NCBI RefSeq assembly: GCF_047948215.1
Contig: NC_134455.1
Location: forward strand, 151,758,575 to 151,822,574
Origin: Lycorma delicatula
Taxonomy: Eukaryota; Arthropoda; Insecta; Hemiptera; Fulgoridae
Direction of reading: 5' to 3'
DNA: 64,000 nucleotides
The notes beneath the pieces were generated by a model, which was not told the DNA's origin, did not search any database, and saw only the letters and a program-made list of their open reading frames with translations. Below are positions 10,030-22,409 of the stretch, piece after piece (positions within the stretch are counted from its first letter, which is position 1; every line of letters begins with the position of its first letter). The position numbers and the translations under genes were made by a program.

Positions 10030-10888
10030 TTAATATCCGAAACTCTTTGTTAAGTTCATCCTCTTCAATAATCACTCCTTTTGAACTAAGCCACATTTTG
10101 ATATTCTTTTTCCAAGACATCTGGAATTTTTTTCCTTTTTATACGAATAAGGGGCGTTGTCTAAGACAATAACCAAACCAGAAGAGGTAACACATCACTA
10201 AACCATTTCTCAAAAGACGTCCATCTCATTATGATAGTCTGTAGATTTAGATTCAAAAATCCAGAGACCACCAATGACAAACCCAGTATCGCTGCCAATA
10301 TGTGTAATTATGAGATGTCTACCTTTACCCAATGAACCCTTATTACCAGCTGATAAGCCACACAGAAAGACTTCTTTTGACAAATCTATCATTTTATCTT
10401 TCCAAATGAAACTTTTCATGTACCCTTCGCTGACCCACATTTAATCCACATAATATATTCTACAGCCTTCTTGCCTATTCTCTTTATTTCAGTGAGGTAA
10501 TGTCTTTGCCATATAATGATTAATCCCTGTCAATTAAAGCTTTCTCAGCCCCATTCTTTAGAAATCTGGTATCGTTATTGTATTTACAACGTGTAACACT
10601 TTGTCTATTGAATGCAGTCCATTTCAAAAATAAAATCATGTACTTTTTTACGAATGGCGTTTTTATCAAAATTGTCAACTATTTCTTAAATTTACCTGCA
10701 AGGTTTTGTTTTTCTTAGGAGACTGTAATTCATGAGTAGATTTATACTTGTGAATCACATTGTACAATGAAGCGGCACAACTTCCACTTATGTTAGCAGT
10801 TTTATCAACAACATCTGAAATCAACTCTCTTGGATTACTCTGTTATTTGCTTTTGTAAGCATTAAAATGATGAGTTTTTCCGCACAAC
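10030..10888 (-). pseudogene. Tc1-like (DDE_3-type) transposase pseudogene
   Basis: Read on the minus strand from about 10888 down, recognisable pieces are an N-terminal HTH region (ISGSCAASLYNVIHKYKSTH, LQSPKKNKT), then FDKNAIRKKVHDF, and the catalytic-domain segment GKGRHLIITHIGSDTGFV with ESKSTDYHNEMDVF. These belong to a widespread arthropod Tc1-like family with a DDE_3 nuclease. Stops and frameshifts are scattered through it, and the C-terminal part was not found. The piggyBac element at 10889-11940 abuts, and may interrupt, its 5' region. Related relics of the same family lie at 17.8 kb and 38.0-39.4 kb. Confidence 0.75.
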
Positions 10889-11940
10889 TTAACCCAATGA
10901 TGTCATATTTAAATGTCTACATAGCTGACTTAGAAATCCTATTTAAATCCCCTGGTAGTATGTTGGGGAACAGAGTAATACATAAAAAATCATATAAAAC
11001 AACCAATAAAGATTTTTCACTGAAAATTTGCATGCATATTACTGAAACAATAAACTCACCACCAATGACCCCTTAGTATGTTTGTTGAGTGCGGTACACC
11101 TCAAAACATTCTTCTACATGAAGAGCAACACCACACTTTTTGCACTGCCATACAGTTTCACTTCTTTTTCCCCTAGCATAGCATATAAAACACCATTTTG
11201 TCACTTTTTTCTTTTCTGTAATGGGAATATGAACTGGAAAGTGAGCCCATATTTTTGTCTGCAGTCTCATGAGGGTGGTACTGGTTGAAGGTCACTCTCA
11301 TATGCATTAATTTCATCACATATTTTATCAAACTAGGTTCCATATATTCCGAAAAAATTTGATGTTCTGAAGGTGGATCTGACTCAAACTTATTCAATAT
11401 ATCTTCACAAATGCCATTATTTTCGGTAAAAGAATATATAATGGAGTTACTTTGAGTTTTTGTCCAGTTCCAATCACTTTGTTTTTTCTGCATCACAGTA
11501 TGTACGCGCTTAGAAGGGCATGTTGTGTCATTATTATCATCGCTTTCCTCACTAATTTCATCACCAGATTCACTAGAACTACCACTACAACTTTCTACAG
11601 ACTTTGATTCGTGATTAGAAAATTCACTGTTTAGAACATTTTCTAAACACTTTGTCAATTGTTCCTCATCATCACCACAAAACCTTTTCTCTGCCATGAT
11701 GGCTACTGAAGTCATCAACACAATATGAACAAAGAGATAATTTTGATAAGAAGCAGTGAGTGAGGCTAGAAAGGGAGACTTACAAAAATCACATGTCAGT
11801 ACTTCACTTCACAATATATATAATGCCATCTGGGAGGTACAAACTGAAATAAATGCATATATATGGAGCACTGCAGCATTACGACCTGAAGTCATTATAT
11901 GACTTATGTGCTAAAAAATCACATGATTCGAAAGGATTAA
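10889..11940 (-). mobile_element. Internally deleted piggyBac element
   Basis: TTAA at 10889-10892 and TTAA at 11937-11940 bracket a 1,052-bp segment whose only gene is a piggyBac-type remnant on the minus strand. Subterminal sequences are partly similar when inverted (AATGATGTCATA on the left against AATCATGTGATT on the right). TTAA target sites are the hallmark of this superfamily. Confidence 0.7.
11080..11721 (-). pseudogene. piggyBac transposase lacking its catalytic domain
   Basis: The N-terminal part, from the ATG at 11721 or an in-frame ATG eight codons further in, is an acidic, serine-rich region (SGSSSESGDEISEESDD) typical of piggyBac transposases, ending near EYMEPSLIKYVMKLM. In another frame the very C-terminus follows: a cysteine-rich zinc domain with WCFICYARGKRSETVWQCKK, then CGVALHVEECFEVY. 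Everything between them, including all three catalytic aspartates, is gone, and the join shifts the frame. Complete family members are about 550-600 residues. Only the targeting-type C-terminal domain and the acidic N-terminus remain. Confidence 0.85.
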
Positions 11941-14900
11941 GGGCTTTTATGTGGCCTTTTTTTCAGAGGCCACATCAATAACCATACACTCTTATCAGCT
12001 GAATTGGTATCAGACACGGTGTTAAAATAATAGAATAACTCAAGTCATATAGACACATATCTTAGGAATACACTATACTCACTTCTAGTAAAATTAAAAA
12101 ATTGCATTGTATTAACTTTAACAACATTAGAGTAAATATATAACAGAAACACAAAAATTGAACACAAGAACAAATGAGTAACCATAAGAAAAAATCAAGG
12201 TTTTTAACAGATCTGAGAACACATAACATCACATAAACTTTTGATTACATGACTACTATATGACTAATTATATAGCTTCTAATATACGAGTTATGATTAT
12301 AATGTTGTATATACATATGGCCGTGTTATGAATCGGCACTGACACATGGATGTGAATCAGCAGAATCATGACTAACTCACACAAATGCAACATTTGTTTA
12401 TTCTTCACTATGTAAACTAACTGAATACAGTATAGACCCATGTCATAAGAACTTTTTATTATTATTTTTTATCTGCAGAATATATTCTAGACTATGTCTA
12501 TTAATTTATATTATACAAAATAATAAAATGTTATTTGATATTTGGTTTTTCAGCATCACATCTGATCAGCTTCTCTGTTTTTAATAAAATAGAAATGATG
12601 GTTCCATCTTGGCCTTAATTTAAACATATAGAATACAACACAAAAATATCCTTTGGCAGTCAACCGCTACTAGTTCAGAAACAGCTTTTTTTAAATTTGT
12701 TTATTTTAATGTTGTTTATCAAAAAATTAATCTAATTTCAGTAAATATTTTCAACAGATTTTGTAAAAAATATTTTTTGACATTTTTCTGTTTCTAACAG
12801 TTTATTTCTGGCAAAGGGATAAATAGTAATGTTCATTCCACCAAGATTCTCAGTATCTGTTGGCATGTCATTTATCTTCAATTCTGTTTCAGTTCTTCTA
12901 ATATCTATAGGGTAATAAATTTGGCAACATAAACATTTTTTTTTTTTTACTTTAGTAAGTTTATTATTTCATTTATTCACTAGTAAGTTTATTTTATTAT
13001 TCATATTTATAATCATGATTTCATACATAAATGTTTTTTTTTACTGCTACTTTGATATAAATCAATATAACACCCAAGGCAGTACATGATGTTCACATGT
13101 ACTGCCTTAATTGGCTATTTACACCAGAGATAGTATTTTGTACTATCTGTCTGTCATATACTATCAATCAACGTTTATTTTACACTTCCTTGAATTCATA
13201 TCACATATGAACAGACTATACAACTTAATGAAATTTGATAATGGGATTAATAAATCATGATTTAAACTTCGTATTTTACAATAAAGTACTGTGCCTTTTA
13301 AAAGATTATGATCTGTGTGAAGCCATGTTCATGTGTATTAGTAACTAAAAACAAGTGAAATGTTAGATATTAACATAAACAAGTAGTTAAATTAGAAGTA
13401 CGTGAAATCAAATGTTTATTTGTGAACATTAATGACTTATTCTAAAAGTAAGAAATGTTTTGGTTGACAAAAAAATAAATATGTAGCTTTCAGTCAGGTA
13501 AGTAATCTGAAAGGTAATGAATGATTCATTGCTAAGTAAATAAAAATTGATAAAGAATGAAGTGGGATTACTGATCCATTAATAATAATTTTTTTTCATT
13601 ACAAATTTTCAATTTGAATTAGGATTGATGGTTAAAGAGTCAAACCATACAAAACAGATTTCGATCTTGTTTCAGTAAAGATTTGACTAACTAAATCCCA
13701 AGCTATGATTAGAATTACTATTTACATACAATATACTATACTATCACTAAGTTGTATATAATTTATTAAATAGCAGAGCTTAAAAACTACAGATATTAAA
13801 TTGTGAAATGCAGGAACTGCCATTAAATTAGTTAAACAATGTTCACTACACACTACATCCAAACATTTGAAAATGAGAACTGTTCCCAAAATTCACTAAA
13901 TTATATTTAAAGATCAGTTAATTGACATGAGTATTTACACAGACAGCCATAAACTGTTACATATAAATAAAAGTAATATGATTCTAATTGACTTTATAAT
14001 GAATTCTTTAAAGAAGTTTTGTAAAATGACTGAATGTTTTCCAAAATAGCTGCAGAAGAAATCTACAAGAGACTGAACATCTATAGTTTGACTTAAAATA
14101 CTGTCAAATTACTGGCTTTCCATAGTAAAGTTCTTGATACATATTTATAAGCAAAAAAATAATTATAATAAAAAATAAATAAGTTAAGCTGTCAAAAATA
14201 TCAAAGTAAGCATCTAAAAGTTTTATAAAATATCTGAAAAAAGTATTAGAATATTGTTTTAAACAATGAATATTTTAATAGTTTATAGAAGGAAAAACTC
14301 ATAACAGAAAAAGGAAATTTTAAGATATATTCACACCTGTAGTAACATTTACTAACAGAGCATAATAGTGAAAGGTAATAACAGTATGCATGATTCCAGA
14401 GAGAATAATAATACATATGCACCTATTTAATAAATTACTTTGAACCTATTAAACTCAGTGAAATGTTTATCTTGTAAAGAAACATACATTTGATAAAGTT
14501 ATTATTAAAGACTGCAATCCTAATGTCAGATATATTTCCTGAGATCCAGGTGTAACATAAAGAAACATTTCAGAATAAATTATACATGCAACTCTATTCA
14601 AAATGTATCATAGCCCATCAATTATTTAAACGTTTAATTTTTTTATGTCATATCATAATTTCATAAAATTTGCAGGTTTTTATGGAATAATCTGTAATTT
14701 TACAGAGAAAAGTATTACAACATTTAAATAACCTCACGAGAAAAAATAGTTTAGATTTATTTAAATAATGGTTTGAAGAACGCTATAAGAAAAACATTTT
14801 AGATCAGGTTATGAAGATAATTTTCATTATTTTTCCTTTTGTTAAAAAAAAGCAAAATTTATAATACAGGAAAGTATCTTAAAAAATGTGAAAAAATCCT

Positions 14901-16122
14901 GGTCTGCAACTGTTTTATATTGTTTCTACCTTAATACACTTCTAAAAAAAAAAAAAATAAATTAACTTTCCTATTTTTAGCTAAATTAGAAAAACAGATC
15001 AAGAGAATTTTACAAAAGATCTCTTGACTTTTGCTGTCGATTAAACCAATTTTTTTTTTTTTACATATTTGTAAAAAAGCCGTATTTTTATCTCTACATT
15101 GTTTATTTTCAAGAAGATGAGATCATAGTCGGCAAACTCTTTAAAAGTGCTTTGAACATGTGTTTAAAAAAAAAATCACCTACCACAATTTTTTATATTC
15201 TCAACAACTTTTCATCTACTTTTCCTATATTATGATCTTATAACCTAAAATTAAGATCATAAAATATAACATTTTTATACATACAGTATTTATTTCAATA
15301 AGCTGCAGAGTATGGTAAGTTTGTATGTATACAAATATGCATGTAATTTTTAATCTATTTCCCTATTTAATTTTATTGTCTATTTGTGGTGTTTTTATTG
15401 TATTCATTAACTGGCATTACAAAAAATATTTACTATACTAAATGCTAATCAATACTATTGATAATTAAATAAAATGAATAATTAATATGATTAATTAATC
15501 ATTGGTTGGCTAATCATCATAACCAAAATGTTATATGATGGACAGTGCGCAATTTATAAAGTAATCATATATTTGAATATATATAAATTATAACTTAACA
15601 TAATAGAGACATGAAAGTAATACGATGAGTTACTGTGAACCAGATAAAACAATTAGCTTGTTTAACTGCATTTATATGACGCTGTATAATTCAATATGGG
15701 AGGAACTGGAAAATCCAAAACAAATTTTTAAATTTTCATTACACATGTACAGTAAAACTCCTCTTATGCAACAACCTGATTGTGCGGAATAAACCATTGG
15801 AGTAAGTAAACAATATCCAATAGTAAATTTAAGAAAAAAATAAACATGAAAAAAATTAAAAGCCAATTATGTTCAAGATATCTTTAAAAAAATGTTTTGT
15901 AAATTACACTAACATAAAAATTCATCCATTACACTACATTTAAAAAGAGAAACTAATCTTAACTGAATATCAGTGTGTAGTTACAAATGTAAATAAATAT
16001 AAAATAACCACACTATTGTTATATGAAGGTAAATTCAAAGTAGCTTATTACATTAAACAGAAGAATAAATAAGCTAATAAATATAAATGCAATAAGAAGT
16101 GATAATATTTATTTCTTTTGCT
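11941..16122. other. No gene seen
   Basis: More than 4 kb of AT-rich sequence without recognisable exons or transposase. The only structures noted are two adjacent short hairpins at 13076-13148. Confidence 0.6.
13076..13108. repeat. Short hairpin, 12-bp arms
   Basis: AAGGCAGTACAT (13076-13087) pairs perfectly with ATGTACTGCCTT (13097-13108) across a 9-nt loop. A second, 8-bp hairpin (AGATAGTA / TACTATCT) follows about 20 bp downstream. Confidence 0.8.
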
Positions 16123-16137
16123 AAGTAACAAAAAGTT

Positions 16138-16327
16138 CTTTCTTTCTGTTTAGCCTCCAGAACCACCATAAGGTATTACTTCAGAGGATGAATGAGGATG
16201 ACATATATGAATCTAAATGAAGTGTAGTCTTGTACAGTCTCAGGTCGACCATTCCTGAGATGTGTGGTTAAATGAAACCCAACCATCAAAGAACACCGGC
16301 ATCCATGATCTAGTATTCAAATCCATA
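16138..16327 (-). mobile_element. SINE, head type B, 5'-truncated
   Basis: Minus-strand copy of the same family as 9647-9925, truncated before the B box. A perfect 15-bp target duplication, AAGTAACAAAAAGTT, flanks it (16123-16137 and 16328-16342), the clearest in the window. Confidence 0.92.
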
Positions 16328-16369
16328 AAGTAACAAAAAGTTGTCATCCTGTTATAGTTACGAGAAATG

Positions 16370-16470
16370 AAACTTGTGACATATGAAAAATACCAAACCT
16401 GACTGCAATTCAAACCCAGAACACTTACATGAAAGGCTAAGATTCAATCACTTCACCAAAGAGATTATCA
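16370..16470 (-). mobile_element. Decayed SINE head, type A
   Basis: On the minus strand it resembles the tRNA-like head of type A (AGCCTTTCATGTAAGTG, then GGGTTTGAATTGCAG for the B box) running into the CATATG body. Degenerate, with no clear duplication. Confidence 0.6.
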
Positions 16471-16649
16471 GAATAATAATAAAAAAATCCTAGAAACGAA
16501 GTATTTAATCTTACTGGCAGTAATAATATAATAAAATATATGCATAACTCAAACAACATTAAAAATTAAACACAGCATATTAATTTTAGTAATAAAAATA
16601 AAGACAATAGCAATACTGGGGTAAATAGTGAAACAAAATAGTAAAACTC

Positions 16650-16745
16650 TAAGGTCCTAGATACAAATCCTAGTTCCACATTTTTCATATGCTACAAATT
16701 TCCATTTTCATATTCCCATGTACTAGCTTCTGTATAAGTTTCTGT
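16650..16745 (+). mobile_element. SINE fragment with CATATGCTACAAATTTCC body
   Basis: A B-box-like GATACAAATCCTAGTTCC is followed by TTTTTCATATGCTACAAATT and related sequence. The same body, inverted, is at 24572-24611 and 32115-32170. Confidence 0.6.
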
Positions 16746-17366
16746 GATGAATTATTAATTCATCAGTTAAAAAAAAATTTTGTTCAGATAAAAACCAATC
16801 AAAAACATAACATCCTAACACTTGATTGATTAAATAATAAAAGAGGACAGAAGATAAAATTTAAATTAAAAAAAATTACTCTTCTGAACACAAACCCTAC
16901 TACACTGTTCAGAATAAGCACCAGCATTTCTTTTTCAAAGAAGCTGAATTTTTAGGCAAGGATTTTTAGATTTTGTCTTTCTATAGTTTTAGCAATGTAG
17001 TTTTATAAATAACAATTTTCACAAAATTATTCAAATAAATGTAAATACATTTTTTAAGTACAATGTTTGTTTAAACAAAAAAAAAACAAACATTTGCTTA
17101 CTGTTTTGCAATAAAAAAGATACACTATGTTTATTGAAAAACAATGCAAGGGCAGTTTCTTATTACAAACCATTAAAAGAAAGGAATTATCAAAAAGGAA
17201 CATAAATTAAAAAATTTGTTGTCGAGGTAAACCAGTTGTTCTTGTTGAACAGAAGCATTTCACTATGGAGTTGATCATTTTCATTGTTCTACTTTGTGAT
17301 TAGAATTTGGTTAATCAATTAAGACGTAAGGTAATGGGAAAGGGTTAGCATAGGTGACAGGGATTA

Positions 17367-17510
17367 CGAAGGTCATTCTGAAAGAAGTTCTTGAGCTAAC
17401 AAAGAAAATAGAAGGTTTTGCAGAAAATGTTTTTTTTTAATTTTTCAACATAGTCACCATGGAATTTAATACCAACAACTTTCCAACTTTTTAATATTCA
17501 ACTTCTAAAC
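17367..17510 (-). mobile_element. Mariner 3' end remnant
   Basis: The minus strand reads the last residues of a mariner transposase (KVVGIKFHGDYVEKLKKNIF pattern with frameshifts). These are followed by a terminal-repeat-like sequence, GAACTTCTTTCAGAATGACC. No other part of that transposon was found nearby. Confidence 0.6.
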
Positions 17511-17799
17511 TTGTTAATATCCTAACCTCGTTTAGGTAAGTATCTACTGCTTAATACCACCAGTATTTTTAACCAACATATCAGGGACTATGCTTAAAGC
17601 AGTAATTAAACCTTAAAACATTTAAAGCTTATTATCATCTGATATGTAAAGCCTTTTACATCAAGGTTGTTTTAAAATAGGTAGTATACTCATTACCATT
17701 TATATTGGCAGTTTCCCCCCCCCCCGCCTATCCCCTATGATCCAACTCTCCTAGTCCACACGATCGTGTACAAGTTGCCACGAAAACAGTGCCATGCTT

Positions 17800-18075
17800 T
17801 CATTGTCCTCCATACTATTGTCAATTTAATCCAATTGAACTTCTGTCGGTCCAGATTAAAATTTATATATTGCTGACAGAAACAATACTTTTAAAATAAA
17901 AGATGTTGTGTTGCTGAATGATGTCATTGAACCAATGAAGACTGGGTTAGGTGTGTTAGTCATGCTGAAAAACTTCAGGAAGACAATTTTGTCAAAGAAG
18001 GGCTGTGAGAAGAAACAATGAACCATTTTATTATAAATCTCTGGCAATGAAAACAGTGAACATGACAATTTGTCA
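17800..18075 (+). pseudogene. DDE_3-type Tc1-like transposase, C-terminal fragment
   Basis: The plus strand reads PPYYCQFNPIELLSVQIK, the block around the third catalytic residue (family: LPPYHCxxNPIELIW). It continues, after frameshifts, through an NNTFK...DVV region to a C-terminal piece ending near DNFVKEGL. The glutamate used as the third catalytic residue is retained within NPIE. An 83-bp part is duplicated 1.6 kb downstream. Confidence 0.7.
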
Positions 18076-21000
18076 GAGTAACTTAATTTTTTTATTTTAA
18101 GGTTGTAAATTAAACCAAATTTATATATATTTCAGAAATTTTGTGGTCAAGTTAGAAAGTATGTTTAATTTTTTTCTCTTTTTAATACATAGTACTGTTT
18201 GTATATCAGTAACATTCAGATTATTCAAGCAATAATTTATTTAACCCCCTTTCAGTGAATAAGTGGGAGGGAGTGATCTTTGAAGTTTCAAAGATTTACA
18301 TTGAAATTTCCTGATATAAGAGAAAACTGTTTTGGCAAGGTCAGTAATTTACTAAATTTATAACAGTTATTTAGACTCTTTATTTTATTTGAATTATTTT
18401 TAGAGTAAGACTATAAGAAATAATGGTTGATTAATGTTCTCTTATCGCACTGCTTTCCAAGATGTTAATTGATTGTTAATACTATAAAAAAATTATTTAT
18501 GTACATATTTTGTAATCCTACAGTAGTATTTATCGATAACTTACTTACATAGAATAATATTATAGTATATCCAAAATTATATAAAAAAAGTTCTTAATTC
18601 TACAATTATTTTAGTCAGTATTATTGCAAAGATGATATTATGTTATTTAGATTGATTATTTTATTTTAAGATATGCTTCAATTATTTCACTATGAACTGC
18701 ACAGAAATTATGTAGTGAGCAAAACATTGTTTAGTGTTTTAAACAGCCTGTGTGTGAGACAACATATGTCTGTATGAACTGAGATCATATGATGGGGTCT
18801 GTATGCTGCGCGCACAACCCACCGATATTAATGGTAATGAGTATAGTTGTTTTAGATTAGGAATGACATCAGTAATAGATAAAATCACTTTATAAAAGTA
18901 AACTCTTATCTTAACAACTACAAAGACTAGGTGATAAATAATAATAATCGTTTGATAAATTAATTATTTAAGCGTACAGTGAGTTGATTATTTAAAAAAT
19001 AATAATATTACTAATACTGTACTGTATTTTATTATTAAAATTTATTATTTTGTTCTACCTTATAAAATTTTTAATACAATATTGAAGAAATGCATTTCTT
19101 GTAAAGCAAGGTATACTGTAATATTTGACTCTATATTAAAAAGGGTTACTTAATTTTTTTACGATAGGTGTCATTAAAAACTATGCCTCCAGACACTTCA
19201 CTCAAGAAGGAAATGGGTAATTAGCTCAAAATGTCCTCCAGAATAACAATTTCCTTGTGAATTTGAAATTCAGTTCATAACTTTTAATAATTTTACTAGA
19301 TCTGTTTCTATATAGTCATTACATACAACCTTTAATATAAAAACATTATTTTTTAAATAGTTGTTTTAAAAATATTACAGAAATAGTTTTTCTTTAAAAT
19401 ACTATTGTTTTTAATTTTGAAAAGTATTATAACATGTATAGTTATAATGTATAGTTAAAATTTATATATTGCTGACAGAAACAATACTTTTAAAATAAAA
19501 GATGTTGAATGATGCCATTGAACCAATGACATATATACTTGAATGACATATATACAATGAATCATATATACTTCATTTGTCACTGTTTATATGCAATAAA
19601 ATCAATTTAACACATTTCAGACAGAGAAAGTTTCCTACATTTATGCAGAAAATAAGTAAAATCACATTTACTATACATATTATGCAAAAGATATACACAT
19701 ACTTTATTTTTTATATCAGTTAGGATAATATAGTTAACATAATTAAAAGATTCTTTAAAAATTTTGTTTTTTAAATAAGTAACAGTTTGGCAATAAAAAT
19801 AACAATGTATGTTTTAAATAAACATATTTTTTTCTTTTTAACTATATCATGTTGACATGATATAGTTTTTCTTTTTAACATATATCATGTTCATGTTGAC
19901 AAAATTTCAAGAATTTTAACAAAAGGACTAAACATTTAAAAATATACCAAATATTACATTACACTTAATTTAGCTAGAAACCATAAATTCTGCTTACACA
20001 TTGAACTTGCGATCATACAGTATAGTTTAGGAGGAAGTTAACGCACATACAAACTGAAGTGCAGAATGGGTAGATATCATCTTAAGATAGCCTCTATTAA
20101 AACATTCATTCTAAGGGAATATTAATTTCTTTTCGCGTGTTGTTAAAAGGAGTTTTACTGCATCTTAAAAAACTAATTTGAAGTTAAATACAACATAAAG
20201 ATAACATTGATTTTAGAGAAAAAATTACATTTACAGCATACTTAAAATAATTATTATAATAGTTAATTTTTACATTATGCAAGCAATTTTTGATTTTAGT
20301 AATCAGCCAATCAAGCATGAAGTACGACAAAAATGCATTTATCAACAAAAAAGTACTGCAACAGAACATCAATTTTTCTTATCTCAAATAAGAAGTCCTT
20401 GGAGAATGTTTTCATTTCCAAAGAACTTCAGCCTCAGTTTATTATTGCCATACTTTATAACTTCTGCTTTCTTATAAGAAATTAGCTTAAGTTTACAAAA
20501 AAAGTTTTTTAATGAAATGAAAACACTCTTAAATTACATGCACTCTATTACAAATTTGCATTTCAAAGCCTTCACAAAAAAATCAAGAGAACCATGATGA
20601 CTGAAAAACAAAAATAATGACAGACATGAGTTTTATGTTATTAATGTGATTTGTTTAATGCTTTCACAAAATATTCACTATATTTAAATAATAAATTATT
20701 TTAATCACCTCAAGAATAATGCCTCATTTGATAACTAAATTTTTTCATTACAGCATCATCTAGAAAGTAAAGAACATTTGTCCATAACAAATGAATCCTC
20801 CTACTAATGATACTAAATCAGTTCATTCCTTGTTGCAATAAATCAATCTAAGCCACGTCCTGTGGCAATAAATACATTACTACTGTTTTTCTGAAGATTA
20901 AAAGTGTTTTAAAAAAAATGATGCAATCTTACCAAATGTGTAGCGTAAATATGTGATTCAATTTTAAATGAAAAAACTAAAATAGAAATTTATAAGAAAA

Positions 21001-22409
21001 TAATGGAGGTGAAAAGGTTTTGAATAAACCAAGTGGGAGAAAATGTATATCTTTATCACTAAGCAGGATTGAATATTCACCACAAAAATTGTTCTGGACA
21101 ACCTTCTCTAAAGCAAAAATTGACAATGGAATTCATAAGAATGGACAATTCATTCATTACTGATGGGATACAGCTCATATCCTCAGATTTTGAGATACCT
21201 CCTGTGCAAAACTGTTGGTAAATATTTTGAGAACAAAATAATTAATGCTTTGACGACTGTTTGAAAAAGACAATAAAAAGCAAACAGGAGTACCATTAAA
21301 TTTCTTAAACCACTCAATATTAACACTGATTTCTAGCAACTTATTCAAACCTCAAGAAATTACCAGACTCTGAGAACACTGAAAAAGATGTTAAGTATCT
21401 TCTGGGATTGGAAGGATCTAAGAAATAATTATCAGTTAGAATAAAATTAAATTCATAGGCTTTCCAGAGTATAAAAAGACAAATTATAGCCTTTATTGTC
21501 CAAGACAGTAAGTGTTTAAATATAAATTGTGAATACATAGCAAAATAAAAAAAAATTTGTCATAAGTACCAAATAAATATATTCTAATTTTTACTTACAT
21601 TAAATTTGTTATAACCAAATGTCCTTCACTTTCTGGATGACTTTATATTAAGTTAGGTTCGTGTTTACAAATGTATAGATGATTATGATGACAATAATAA
21701 ACATAACAACATCAACAATCACAATCATGTCTTATTTCAGTAGCCAAATTTATAGCAACAACAAACTTACGTGTACTGAAAGATAAATTGAATTCAATGA
21801 ATAAAAAAACATATTTTTAAGACAAAAAAAGTATATGTGTTTTTCTGCAATGATTGTTATATATAAATATTTTAATTTAACAAAGTAAATATACAATTAA
21901 CTTCAAAATAACAAAGCTCTTAATAACAAGACATCTACATAATAAATTCTCTCCATGACATGCATGTGAAAAGGTGGTACAGATGTTTGGTGCCTGTTTT
22001 CCCATAGACAGTTTGAGGCCTGGCCAAGTCAGTTATTTTAACATTACATGCTCCTTGATACTGTCCCCCAGCCATCATCCTAATTAATGTAATATAATGA
22101 ATGTTGTTATCTGGGTTCTAATTATATTTCTGAATGGGTGATCTGGAGATTGTAAAAAATTACAGGTACACTGATGACACAAACATAGGACTCATCTGCT
22201 TGTAACCTAAGTGGCAAGAGTTAATTGCAGATTTTTACATATGATAAATTTTTCAGTCCGTGACCCACAAAATTCCAAATAGGCTTTATTAAATTAAAAT
22301 AATATAAATTACCGATTCATTCTTTTTTTTAACCGTTTAATATTTATCAAAAAAAACATTATAACTACTACAGCCTCTACCCTTGTAAAATTTATATGTG
22401 GGTTGTACA
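18076..22409. other. No gene seen; contains a duplicated transposase scrap
   Basis: AT-rich. Apart from the duplicated fragment at 19455-19529 and a 12-bp-arm hairpin at 19840-19867, nothing was recognised. Confidence 0.6.
19455..19529 (+). repeat. Copy of 17856-17938 with an 8-nt deletion
   Basis: Near-identical to part of the DDE_3-type fragment upstream. It differs by loss of an 8-nt segment (TGTTGCTG) and a very few substitutions, so the duplication is recent compared with the decay of the transposase itself. Confidence 0.9.

Noticed and set aside
17711..17727. C-rich run as a possible structural element
   Set aside because: A single short homopolymer-like tract with no partner or context.
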